Shown: positions 1-5,589, counted from the first letter of the stretch. The stretch is DNA of 5,589 nucleotides from Bifidobacterium breve (GCA_943331415.1 CALQLM010000109.1:1-5589), one strand, 5' to 3'. Program-made: numbers and translations. The notes: generated from the sequence alone by a model not told the origin.

Positions 1-1038
1 GGGGTCCGGTTCGATCAGGGTGCCGATCTGGGTGCCGGGCGCGGTGGCGAAGCCGTAGTCGAGCAGACGCGCGGACTGCTGCCATGGCGGAATCGGCTCG
101 CGGGTGCCGCGCAGCAGCACCGAGACCAGGCGACGTCCATCACGGTTGGCGGCTCCGACGAAGGTCTGCTGGGCGTCATCGGTGAAGCCGGTCTTGCCGC
201 CCATCGCGCCCGGATAATTCATCAGCAACTTGTTGTCGTTCTCGAGCACGTAGCCCGGTGTGTCGCCGTGGCCCGGGAAGTTGTAGGTCCGGGTGGCGGC
301 GATATCGGCGAAGATCGGGTTGGCGAACGCGTAACGGTAGAACAGGCCCATGTCATAGGCCGAGGTGCTCATCCCGGGTCCATCCAGACCGGACGGGGTC
401 GCCACCCGGGTGTCGCGGCCCCCGAGCTTTCCGGCCAACACATTGATTTTCTGCAGGGCGACATCCATACCGCCGAGGGCGGCGGCGAGTGCGTGGGCGG
501 CGTCATTGCCGGAATGCATCAGCAGACCGTGCAGCAGGTCGTTGACGGTGTAGCGGCCGCCGACGTCTACACCCACTTTGGTGCCCTCGGCGTTGGCATC
601 CTCCTGGGTGCCAATGATGATCCTGTTTAGCGGCAGTTCGTTGATCGCGAGCATGGCAGTCAGCACCTTGATGACGCTGGCGGGCCGATGCCGGCCGTGC
701 GGGTCGCGGGCCGCGATGACATCACCGGTGTCCAGGTCGGCGACGAGCCAGGCTTCAGCCGAGACATCGCCCGGCAGCGGCGGCGTTCCGGCGGCGACGA
801 TAACGCCGCAACCGCTCAGCGCCTCGCCGCCGACCGCAGAGGCCGGCACCGGAAGCGGCTGGGGGGGATCGCCCGCGGTCGGCACCTCGGAGGAGTCCAC
901 AGCCGGCGGGGTGGAGACCTTGTACGGGCAGCTGTTGGGATCGGGCCCGGCGGCGGGTTCGGCCCAGGCCAGAACAGGCGAGCCCACCATGAAGAGGGTC
1001 GCCGTCAAGGCGGCAGCCCGCCGCAGCCTGGTCATCAT
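1..1038 (-). CDS. dacB1: D-alanyl-D-alanine carboxypeptidase, DacB1-type low-molecular-weight PBP (C-terminus cut by window edge)
   Basis: This is an exported serine peptidase that removes the terminal D-Ala from peptidoglycan stem pentapeptides in the periplasm, limiting 4-3 cross-linking. Reading 346 codons from ATG 1038, the three penicillin-binding motifs are present in order: SVIK (S121 nucleophile, K124), SGN (176-178) and KTG (282-284). The N-terminus is a signal peptide: MMTRLRR, a hydrophobic stretch, then a likely cleavage after AWA at residue 26. Stretches such as [17 protein letters not shown] and [14 protein letters not shown] match my memory of Rv3330 of M. tuberculosis (about 405 aa), so roughly 55-60 residues, probably including a C-terminal membrane anchor, lie outside the window. 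ATG 1038 is preferred because GAGG at 1047-1050 sits 8 nt upstream; ATG 1044 and GTG 1041 are in frame but too close to it. The gene begins about 50 nt after the hydrolase stop and may be co-transcribed. Confidence 0.93.
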   Translation of the reverse strand, partial: MMTRLRRAAALTATLFMVGSPVLAWAEPAAGPDPNSCPYKVSTPPAVDSSEVPTAGDPPQPLPVPASAVGGEALSGCGVIVAAGTPPLPGDVSAEAWLVADLDTGDVIAARDPHGRHRPASVIKVLTAMLAINELPLNRIIIGTQEDANAEGTKVGVDVGGRYTVNDLLHGLLMHSGNDAAHALAAALGGMDVALQKINVLAGKLGGRDTRVATPSGLDGPGMSTSAYDMGLFYRYAFANPIFADIAATRTYNFPGHGDTPGYVLENDNKLLMNYPGAMGGKTGFTDDAQQTFVGAANRDGRRLVSVLLRGTREPIPPWQQSARLLDYGFATAPGTQIGTLIEPDP

Positions 1039-1046
1039 CACCATCG

Positions 1047-1050
1047 CCTC
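1047..1050 (-). promoter_or_regulatory. Ribosome binding site of dacB1, partly within a short hairpin
   Basis: On the minus strand GAGG (1050 to 1047) lies 8 nt before ATG 1038, which favours that codon over ATG 1044. CGCCT (1062-1058) and AGGCG (1049-1045) are complementary around an 8-nt loop, so a 5-bp hairpin could hide most of the site. The stem is short and its effect is uncertain. TAACCT (1058-1053) also fits a TANNNT -10 pattern, but such matches occur by chance. Confidence 0.45.
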
Positions 1051-1093
1051 GCAGGTTAGGCGATAGGAGCGTCGAAGTCGGGGAGCCTCGCCG

Positions 1094-2101
1094 CTAGGCC
1101 GGGACGGCGCAGTGGGCGACGGCTGGGAAGCCGATACTGCTCATCCACAGCCGGCCCTGGTGTTCCACCAGGCCGGTCACCACCCCGAAATCCGGGCGCG
1201 TCATCCGCACGCCGGCCACTGCCGCCCCGGTGTCGGGATCAAACGCCACCGCGCAGACCTCCGGCACGATCTGGGGTTGGAACCGGTCGGGTAGCGCCCA
1301 CACCAGCTTGCGCAGCAGTGGAATCCGGGGCGCCAGGGCGTCGGCGGCGGTGTTGCGCGGGGTCACCATCGCCACCCAGATCCGGCCATCGGATCCGGTC
1401 GAGATGTTGTCCGGCATGTTCGGCAGATGCTCGGCCAGAACCGTCACCGTGCCCGCCTTCGGCCCGGACAGCCAGTACTTCGACAGCCGCCGGCCCTGAG
1501 TCTCGGCGAATACCAGTGCTGTGCCGTCAAGGGTCGGGGTGAGTCCGTTGGCGAAGTACAGGTTCTCCAGCACGGTGTGCACGGTGCCATCCGGATCACG
1601 CCGGAACAGCCCGCCGTCGCCGCGCGCCTCAATGATCGCGCCCTTGAAGTTGGCGTAGGTGAACTTCGCGGTGGACTGGGTGAAATAGATGGTGCCGTCG
1701 GGCAGTTCGACGACGTTCGAACAGAAGTTCAGCGGCCGGAAGTTGACGGAATCCACCAGCACCTCGGTATGCCCGCTGGTGCGGTCCATTGCCAGCAGTC
1801 CACCCGGGCTGGTGCAGATCAGCAGTCGGCCATCGCGGGCCACCGTCATCCCCAACGGCCGGCCGGTGGTCTGCCCGACCACCCGCACCGCGCCGTCCGG
1901 TCCGATCCGCACGATGCGGCCATCGACAAGTCCGGTCCACAGCGCGCCGTCGGCATCGACGACAATGTCCTCGGGTGCATCACCCGGCATCGGTACGACG
2001 GTGAGCTCGGCAGGCCCGAACTCGGGCAGCGTCGCGACCGGCGGCGGTTGCCACCGAACCGGATCGACGGATGGCTTGGGGTTCCTAGGAGCCGAAGTCA
2101 C
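1094..2101 (-). CDS. SMP-30/gluconolactonase/strictosidine-synthase-like six-bladed beta-propeller hydrolase
   Basis: The 335-aa protein has no signal peptide and so is probably cytoplasmic. It shows the repeated 'DGxLW/xxDGRIxxI' blade pattern typical of the SMP-30/LRE and Str_synth propellers. The most telling segment is residues 184-245: [10 protein letters not shown], then [19 protein letters not shown], then [18 protein letters not shown], which is the classic strictosidine-synthase-like/APMAP signature. Likely metal-pocket residues are E44 (in PEDIVVD), N129, N185 and D231/N232; these are assigned by analogy, not alignment. Family members hydrolyse lactones or esters, and the substrate here cannot be read from sequence. 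The start is GTG 2101, giving a GTGA overlap with the aminotransferase stop; no clear Shine-Dalgarno is visible, so translational coupling is likely. It ends with TAG. Plant-type strictosidine synthesis is not implied. Confidence 0.85.
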   Translation of the reverse strand: MTSAPRNPKPSVDPVRWQPPPVATLPEFGPAELTVVPMPGDAPEDIVVDADGALWTGLVDGRIVRIGPDGAVRVVGQTTGRPLGMTVARDGRLLICTSPGGLLAMDRTSGHTEVLVDSVNFRPLNFCSNVVELPDGTIYFTQSTAKFTYANFKGAIIEARGDGGLFRRDPDGTVHTVLENLYFANGLTPTLDGTALVFAETQGRRLSKYWLSGPKAGTVTVLAEHLPNMPDNISTGSDGRIWVAMVTPRNTAADALAPRIPLLRKLVWALPDRFQPQIVPEVCAVAFDPDTGAAVAGVRMTRPDFGVVTGLVEHQGRLWMSSIGFPAVAHCAVPA

Positions 2102-3480
2102 AGCAGCCGACTTGCTTCGCCCAGCACCCGGTGCAGGATCTGGTAGATCTCGTCGAACTCGGCGGGACCGCTGATCAGCGGTGGGGCCAGCTGAACCACC
2201 GGGTCACCGCGGTCGTCGGCACGGCAGTAGAGCCCGGCCTCGAAGAGCGCGGCGGAGAGGAATCCGCGCAGCAACCGCTCACTCTCGGAGTCGTCAAAGG
2301 TTTCCCGGGTCTTCTTGTCTTTGACGAGTTCGATGCCATAGAAGAAGCCCTCGCCGCGGACGTCGCCGACGATCGGAAGCTCCAACAGTTGCTCGAGGGT
2401 GGCCCGCAGAATCGGCGCGTTGGTCTTGACGTGGTCGTTGATTCCTTCGCGCTCGAAGATGTCCAGATTGGCGCACGCCACTGCGGCCGACACCGGGTGT
2501 CCGCCGAAGGTGTAGCCGTGGCCGAAGGTGGTCTTGCCATCGTTGAACGGCTCGAAGAGCCGATCCGAGGCGATCATTGCGCCGATGGGCGAGTAGCCCG
2601 AACTCATCCCCTTGGCACAGGTGATGATGTCGGGAACATAGCCGAAGTCGTCGCAGGCGAACATCGAACCGATGCGGCCGAACGCGCAGATCACCTCATC
2701 GGAAACCAGCAGCACGTCGTATTCGTCGCAGATCTCGCGGACCCGTTCGAAGTATCCGGGCGGCGGCGGGAAGCAGCCGCCGGCGTTCTGCACGGGTTCG
2801 AGGAATACCGCGCAGACGGTGTCGGGGCCTTCGAACTCGATGGCTTCGGCGATCCGGTCCGCGCAGTAGCGGCCCCAGGCCTTGGGGTCGGTGTCATATG
2901 GCGCGGGCGCGCGGTAGAAGTTGGTGTTCGGCACCCGGAAGCCGCCCGGTGTCAACGGCTCGAAGGGCGCTTTGAAGTCCGGTAGGCCGGTGATGGCCAG
3001 AGCGCCCTGCGGGGTGCCGTGATAGGCGATGGCCCGCGAAACCACTTTGTATTTGCCGGGTTTGCCGGTCAGCTTGAAGAACTGTTTGGCCAGCTTCCAC
3101 GCACTCTCCACGGCTTCGCCGCCGCCGGTGGTGAAGAACACCCGGTTCAGATCGCCGGGGGCGTAGTGCGCCAACCGATCGGCCAGTTCGATCGCCGGCG
3201 GGGTGGCGTAGGACCACAGCGGAAAGAAGTCCAACGTCTCGGCCTGCTTCGCGGCGGCCTCGGCAAGTTCCGCGCGGCCGTGGCCGACCTGCACCACGAA
3301 CAGTCCGGACAGGCCGTCGAAGTACCGCTTGCCATGGCTGTCGTAGATGTAGCAGCCCTCGCCCCGGGAGATGATCGGTGCGCTGATGCCGTGGCCGTGC
3401 CTGGCGAAGTGTCCCCATAGGTGGCGGTCGGCCTTGGCCGACAACTCAGCGGTGAGATCCCGGGTTTCGGTGGTTGTCAT
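2098..3480 (-). CDS. Class III PLP-dependent omega-aminotransferase, probably polyamine/omega-amine:2-oxoacid transaminase (Rv3329-like)
   Basis: Numbered from ATG 3480 this is a 460-aa fold-type I aminotransferase, normal length for class III. Visible landmarks are the PLP-phosphate loop TTGGGEAVESAWK (117-129), the cofactor-stacking AYHGT (152-156), EPVQNAGG (228-235), the SDEV motif with D261 contacting the pyridine nitrogen, and the Schiff-base lysine K290 in ITCAKGMSSGYSPIGAM. It would transfer an amino group from a terminal amine to pyruvate or another 2-oxoacid, giving an aldehyde. The divergent aminobutyraldehyde dehydrogenase makes putrescine or a related diamine the leading substrate, but beta-alanine or other omega-amino acids remain possible. 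ATG 3480 is chosen over TTG 3492 because it gives an ATGA overlap with the lrp stop and has GGGG (3490-3487) 6 nt upstream. From memory, Rv3329 lies next to dacB1 in M. tuberculosis, as this gene nearly does here. Confidence 0.92.
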   Translation of the reverse strand: MTTTETRDLTAELSAKADRHLWGHFARHGHGISAPIISRGEGCYIYDSHGKRYFDGLSGLFVVQVGHGRAELAEAAAKQAETLDFFPLWSYATPPAIELADRLAHYAPGDLNRVFFTTGGGEAVESAWKLAKQFFKLTGKPGKYKVVSRAIAYHGTPQGALAITGLPDFKAPFEPLTPGGFRVPNTNFYRAPAPYDTDPKAWGRYCADRIAEAIEFEGPDTVCAVFLEPVQNAGGCFPPPPGYFERVREICDEYDVLLVSDEVICAFGRIGSMFACDDFGYVPDIITCAKGMSSGYSPIGAMIASDRLFEPFNDGKTTFGHGYTFGGHPVSAAVACANLDIFEREGINDHVKTNAPILRATLEQLLELPIVGDVRGEGFFYGIELVKDKKTRETFDDSESERLLRGFLSAALFEAGLYCRADDRGDPVVQLAPPLISGPAEFDEIYQILHRVLGEASRLL

Positions 3481-3917
3481 CGTGTTCCCCAATTATATTG
3501 TTGTTTAACGAGTTTCAGATAGACGAGCGTCTCGGTGGAGGTCACTCCCGGTATCGCCCGTATTTCGGTATTGAGCAGGTCCAGCAGTTCGGCGTCATCG
3601 GCGCAGACGATTTCGACGAGTGCGTCGAAGTTGCCCGCCGTCAACACCACGTAGGACACGGCATCGATTTTCGCGAGCCGCTCGGCGACCTTGGTGGTAT
3701 CGCCCTGGCAGCGGACCCCGACCATCGCCTGCCGGTTGAACCCCAGTTGCATCGGATCGGTGACCGCGACGATGTCCATCACGCCGGCATCGATGAGCCG
3801 TTGCACCCGCTGGCGCACCGCGGCCTCCGACAGGCCGACGTCCTTGCCGATCCCCGCATAGGACCGGCGTCCGTCGCGCTGAAGCTTCTCGATGATCGTC
3901 TTGGACATTTCATCCAC
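3477..3917 (-). CDS. Lrp/AsnC family transcriptional regulator
   Basis: From GTG 3917 the protein has 146 aa, the usual size for this family. Residues about 4-45 form the AsnC-type helix-turn-helix, with recognition helix SEAAVRQRVQRLIDAG at 30-45. Residues about 62-136 form the RAM ligand/oligomerisation domain, including AGNFDALVEIV near 94-104 and IPGVTSTETLVYLKL near 122-136. It probably binds an amino acid or amine and controls both itself and the divergent dehydrogenase. The start is uncertain: in-frame candidates are TTG 3953, GTG 3932, GTG 3917 and ATG 3908, and none has a good Shine-Dalgarno. GTG 3917 is chosen because MDEMSKTIIEKL fits family N-termini and CACAAT (3929-3924) is one base from a TANNNT element at leaderless spacing; ATG 3908 would trim helix 1. 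The stop overlaps the aminotransferase start by 4 nt, so the two are probably coupled. Confidence 0.9.
   Translation of the reverse strand: MDEMSKTIIEKLQRDGRRSYAGIGKDVGLSEAAVRQRVQRLIDAGVMDIVAVTDPMQLGFNRQAMVGVRCQGDTTKVAERLAKIDAVSYVVLTAGNFDALVEIVCADDAELLDLLNTEIRAIPGVTSTETLVYLKLVKQQYNWGTR
3487..3490 (-). promoter_or_regulatory. Shine-Dalgarno of the aminotransferase
   Basis: GGGG on the minus strand ends 6 nt before ATG 3480, inside the last codons of lrp. It supports the ATG start rather than the in-frame TTG at 3492, which would lie upstream of this site. It would only be used by the lrp read-through transcript if the TATAAT just upstream also initiates a near-leaderless message. Confidence 0.5.
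3492..3497 (-). promoter_or_regulatory. Possible internal -10 element (TATAAT) before the aminotransferase
   Basis: The minus strand reads a perfect TATAAT (3497 to 3492), made from adjacent TAT and AAT codons near the end of lrp. A start at about 3485 (A) would leave a 5-nt leader before ATG 3480. No convincing -35 hexamer is seen 16-18 nt upstream; mycobacterial promoters often lack one. The surrounding codons (about 3483-3515) are unusually A+T-rich for this genome. This could be an internal promoter or simply an unstructured translation-initiation region. Confidence 0.35.
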
Positions 3918-3935
3918 TGGTCGATTGTGCACGGA

Positions 3936-3959
3936 ATTCGTTGTATTAGCCAACCGAAT
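3936..3959. promoter_or_regulatory. Imperfect inverted repeat, candidate Lrp-type operator
   Basis: ATTCGTTG (3936-3943) and CAACCGAAT (3951-3959) are complementary apart from one extra C at 3954, with a 7-nt centre (TATTAGC). The repeat lies in the A+T-richest part of the divergent region, just upstream of the preferred lrp start and about 80-100 nt upstream of the dehydrogenase start. That is a usual place for a dimeric regulator that represses its own gene and acts on the divergent one. Assignment to the adjacent Lrp protein is inference. Confidence 0.35.
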
Positions 3960-4004
3960 AGGAGGAAAAGGCCACTATTACTCGGATTTTGGGTCGGAAT
4001 ACGC

Positions 4005-4022
4005 AGCAGATGCCGGTCTGCT
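4005..4022. promoter_or_regulatory. Perfect 6-bp inverted repeat upstream of the dehydrogenase promoter, candidate operator
   Basis: AGCAGA (4005-4010) and TCTGCT (4017-4022) are exact inverted repeats around a 6-nt spacer. The dyad occupies about -34 to -17 relative to the predicted start at 4039, so a bound protein would interfere with, or contact, RNA polymerase. The outer CAGCA and TGCT bases loosely recall the half-sites of the E. coli Lrp consensus, but with wider spacing. A six-base repeat can arise by chance in a region this long. Confidence 0.35.
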
Positions 4023-4026
4023 CGGT

Positions 4027-4032
4027 TACCGT
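4027..4032 (+). promoter_or_regulatory. TANNNT -10 element placed for a leaderless transcript of the aldehyde dehydrogenase
   Basis: TACCGT fits the mycobacterial -10 pattern TANNNT. Its last T is 7 nt upstream of the G of GTG 4039, so the expected +1 is the start codon itself. This would explain why no Shine-Dalgarno is seen just before GTG 4039. Leaderless ATG/GTG messages are common in mycobacteria. No -35 match is visible. Confidence 0.5.
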
Positions 4033-4038
4033 TGGCCG

Positions 4039-5511
4039 GTGATTCCCAGTAGCTGGATCGACGGCGCACCGGTGACGACCGATGGAGGCCGCCATCAGGT
4101 GATAAACCCCGCAACCGGAGCATCCGTGGCCGAACTTGCCCTCGCCACCGGAGCCGACGTCGACATGGCGGTGGCCTCGGCCCGGGCGGCGCTGCCCGGG
4201 TGGTCGGGTGCCACCCCGGCCGAGCGGTCCGCCGTGCTGGCCAAGCTCGCCGAACTCGTCGAGTCCCACGCCACCGATATCGTCGCCGAGGAGGTCAGCC
4301 AGACCGGCAAGCCGGTGCGGCTGGCGACGGAGTTCGACGTTCCCGGCAGCGTTGACAACATCGCGTTCTTCGCCGGAGCGGCCCGCCATCTCGAGGGCAA
4401 GGCCACCGCGGAGTACTCCGCCGATCACACCTCGTCCATCCGGCGCGAGGCGGTGGGCGTGGTCGCCACCATCACCCCGTGGAACTATCCGCTGCAGATG
4501 GCGGTGTGGAAGGGCATCCCGGCGTTGGCGGCCGGTTGCTCGGTGGTGATCAAGCCCGCCGAACTCACCCCGCTGACCACGCTCACCCTGGCCCGGCTGG
4601 CTACCGAGGCCGGCCTGCCCGACGGGGTGTTCAACGTCGTCACCGGTGCCGGGGCCGATGCCGGCACAGCGCTGGCCGGCCACCGGGGCGTCGACGTCGT
4701 CACCTTCACCGGATCCACTGCGGTGGGCCGAAAAGTCATGTCGGCCGCCGCAGTGCACGGGCATCGCACCCAACTCGAACTCGGCGGCAAGGCGCCGTTC
4801 GTGGTGTTCGACGACGCTGACCTCGACGCCGCGATCCACGGCGCGGTAGCAGGGGCGTTGATCAACACCGGTCAGGACTGCACAGCGGCCACCCGCGCGA
4901 TCGTGGCCCGCAATCTCTATGACGACTTCGTGGCCGGGGTGGCCGAACTCATGGGCAAGCTTGTCGTGGGCGACCCGCAGGACCCCGACACCGACCTCGG
5001 CCCGGTCATCTCGCGCGCGCACCGTGACAAGATCGCCGCGATCGTCGCCCGCGCACCCGCCCAGGGCGCCCGCGTCATCACCGGCGGAACGGCTCCCGAC
5101 TCGCCCGGGTTCTTCTACCTGCCCACCCTCCTGGCCGACGTGACCGAGGATTCCGAGGTCTACCGCGATGAGATCTTCGGGCCGGTGCTCACCGTCCGGC
5201 CTCACGATGGCGACGATGATGCGCTGCGCCAAGCCAATGACACCGACTACGGGCTGGCTGCTTCAGCCTGGACCCGTGACGTCTACCGCGCGCAACGGGC
5301 ATCCCGGGAGATCAACGCCGGGTGCGTATGGATCAATGACCACATCCCGATCATCAGCGAGATGCCACACGGTGGGTTCGGGGCATCCGGGTTCGGCAAG
5401 GATATGTCGGACTACTCCTTCGAGGAGTATCTGACCATCAAGCACGTCATGAGCGATATCACCGGCGTCGCCGAAAAGGGCTGGCACCGAACGATATTCA
5501 AGAAGCGCTGA
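4039..5511 (+). CDS. Aldehyde dehydrogenase, gamma-aminobutyraldehyde dehydrogenase (PatD/Prr)-like
   Basis: This 490-aa NAD-dependent aldehyde dehydrogenase would oxidise 4-aminobutanal to GABA, or a related aminoaldehyde to its acid, in the cytoplasm. Landmarks are PWNYP with oxyanion-hole N149, K172 in IKPAE, the Rossmann FTGSTAVG (223-230), general base E247 in LELGGKAP, nucleophile C281 in NTGQDCTAATR, and EIFGPV (378-383). The C-terminal run with GCVWIN, SEMPHGG, SGFGKDMS and the final YLTIKHVM closely parallels E. coli PatD (YdcW), which favours aminobutyraldehyde over generic aldehydes; betaine-aldehyde activity is the main alternative. GTG 4039 is the only usual start codon in this frame after the lrp start region, and it begins at the conserved SSWIDGAPV. 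The open frame continues back to 3892, but that would cross the lrp start. The gene is divergent from lrp, and its end overlaps a convergent gene by 14 nt. Confidence 0.93.
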   Translation: MIPSSWIDGAPVTTDGGRHQVINPATGASVAELALATGADVDMAVASARAALPGWSGATPAERSAVLAKLAELVESHATDIVAEEVSQTGKPVRLATEFDVPGSVDNIAFFAGAARHLEGKATAEYSADHTSSIRREAVGVVATITPWNYPLQMAVWKGIPALAAGCSVVIKPAELTPLTTLTLARLATEAGLPDGVFNVVTGAGADAGTALAGHRGVDVVTFTGSTAVGRKVMSAAAVHGHRTQLELGGKAPFVVFDDADLDAAIHGAVAGALINTGQDCTAATRAIVARNLYDDFVAGVAELMGKLVVGDPQDPDTDLGPVISRAHRDKIAAIVARAPAQGARVITGGTAPDSPGFFYLPTLLADVTEDSEVYRDEIFGPVLTVRPHDGDDDALRQANDTDYGLAASAWTRDVYRAQRASREINAGCVWINDHIPIISEMPHGGFGASGFGKDMSDYSFEEYLTIKHVMSDITGVAEKGWHRTIFKKR

Positions 5512-5589
5512 CCGGCTCGCCAGCGGTGACAGCGGGCCAGGGCGCCGGGACCGGCCGCGGCCGGACATTCTGCGGCCACCAGAACCACC
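5498..5589 (-). CDS. C-terminal tail of an MmpL-like RND transporter (partial, start outside window)
   Basis: Reading the minus strand from the right edge, one frame gives 29 codons beginning WFWWPQNVRPRP and ending in a TGA at 5500-5498. The remaining two bases at the edge are GG, compatible with CGG (Arg), which would give RWFWWPQ. Mycobacterial MmpL proteins, as I recall them, end with a last transmembrane helix followed by a tail of the type LLGRWFWWPQxVRxRP, then a proline-rich stretch; the fragment here fits that. Third-position G+C is higher in this frame (about 24 of 29) than in the other two minus-strand frames. If correct, the protein is a large inner-membrane lipid or siderophore exporter, and which MmpL cannot be told. 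The stop overlaps the end of the convergent aldehyde dehydrogenase by 14 nt. Confidence 0.6.
   Translation of the reverse strand, partial: WFWWPQNVRPRPVPAPWPAVTAGEPVSAS

Noticed and set aside
578..1066. Plus-strand open frames across 258-1066
   Set aside because: They are shadows of dacB1, which is open on the minus strand from 1038 to the window edge with a signal peptide and all three penicillin-binding motifs.
1039..1093. Transcription terminator between the hydrolase and dacB1
   Set aside because: Only a 5-bp stem is visible and no run of T follows, so there is no basis for calling a terminator.
2131..2985. 284-codon plus-strand open frame opposite the aminotransferase
   Set aside because: No family motif is present, and the opposite strand encodes an intact PLP enzyme with all its landmarks. 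Stop-free antisense frames are common at this base composition.
3892..4038. N-terminal extension of the aldehyde dehydrogenase to ATG 3892
   Set aside because: It would overlap the lrp start and helix-turn-helix coding region, add 49 residues without resemblance to the family, and read through the A+T-rich control region. The conserved homology begins at SSWIDGAPV, right after GTG 4039.
3946..5232. Long minus-strand open frame (428 codons) opposite the aldehyde dehydrogenase
   Set aside because: It mirrors a gene with complete catalytic motifs. Its translation is low-complexity (rich in G, R, D and H) with no recognisable domain, as expected for an antisense frame in high-G+C DNA.
5551..5564. 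Perfect 14-nt palindrome CCGGCCGCGGCCGG after the dehydrogenase, considered as a terminator
   Set aside because: There is no T-run, a competing GCCGG/CCGGC pair lies just upstream, and the palindrome falls within the probable MmpL coding tail, where alternating Pro/Arg codons readily produce it.
5526..5589. Plus-strand frame from GTG 5526 open to the window edge, considered as a next gene downstream of the dehydrogenase
   Set aside because: It has only about 21 codons, no Shine-Dalgarno and a low-complexity G/T/R-rich translation. The minus-strand MmpL-like reading is better supported.

Overview
This window looks like chromosomal DNA from a mycobacterium, probably an environmental or fast-growing Mycobacterium/Mycolicibacterium. 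The base composition is high in G+C and third codon positions are mostly G or C. The penicillin-binding protein at the left edge closely resembles the mycobacterial DacB1 (Rv3330) family, and the fragment at the right edge looks like the C-terminal tail of an MmpL transporter. The identifications rest on reading translations and remembered family motifs; no database search was run.

Layout from left to right: (1) 1-1038, minus strand: a D-alanyl-D-alanine carboxypeptidase (dacB1) cut by the window edge. (2) 1094-2101, minus: an SMP-30/strictosidine-synthase-like beta-propeller hydrolase. (3) 2098-3480, minus: a class III PLP-dependent aminotransferase. (4) 3477-3917, minus: an Lrp/AsnC regulator. 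(5) 3918-4038: a divergent control region that is relatively A+T-rich, especially in its Lrp-proximal part. (6) 4039-5511, plus: an aldehyde dehydrogenase of the gamma-aminobutyraldehyde dehydrogenase type. (7) 5498 to the window end, minus: the last 29 codons of a convergent MmpL-like gene overlapping the aldehyde dehydrogenase stop.

The minus-strand genes are tightly packed. Lrp and aminotransferase overlap by four bases (ATGA), aminotransferase and hydrolase overlap by four bases (GTGA), and dacB1 starts about 50 bases after the hydrolase stop. They probably form one operon, lrp - aminotransferase - hydrolase - dacB1, divergent from the aldehyde dehydrogenase.

The most economical reading is an Lrp-controlled omega-amine or polyamine catabolic unit. 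The aminotransferase would convert a terminal amine (putrescine, cadaverine, diaminopropane or a similar compound) to an aminoaldehyde, and the dehydrogenase would oxidise this to the amino acid (GABA from putrescine). The propeller hydrolase has no obvious step in that route and is the least explained member. From memory, M. tuberculosis keeps only the aminotransferase (Rv3329) directly next to dacB1 (Rv3330), so the hydrolase between them and the lrp/dehydrogenase pair would be extra parts of the locus here.

Regulatory features worth noting are a TANNNT -10 element spaced exactly for a leaderless GTG start of the dehydrogenase, two inverted repeats in the divergent region, and a perfect TATAAT inside the end of lrp just before the aminotransferase start. 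No RNA genes, mobile elements or CRISPR arrays were seen.
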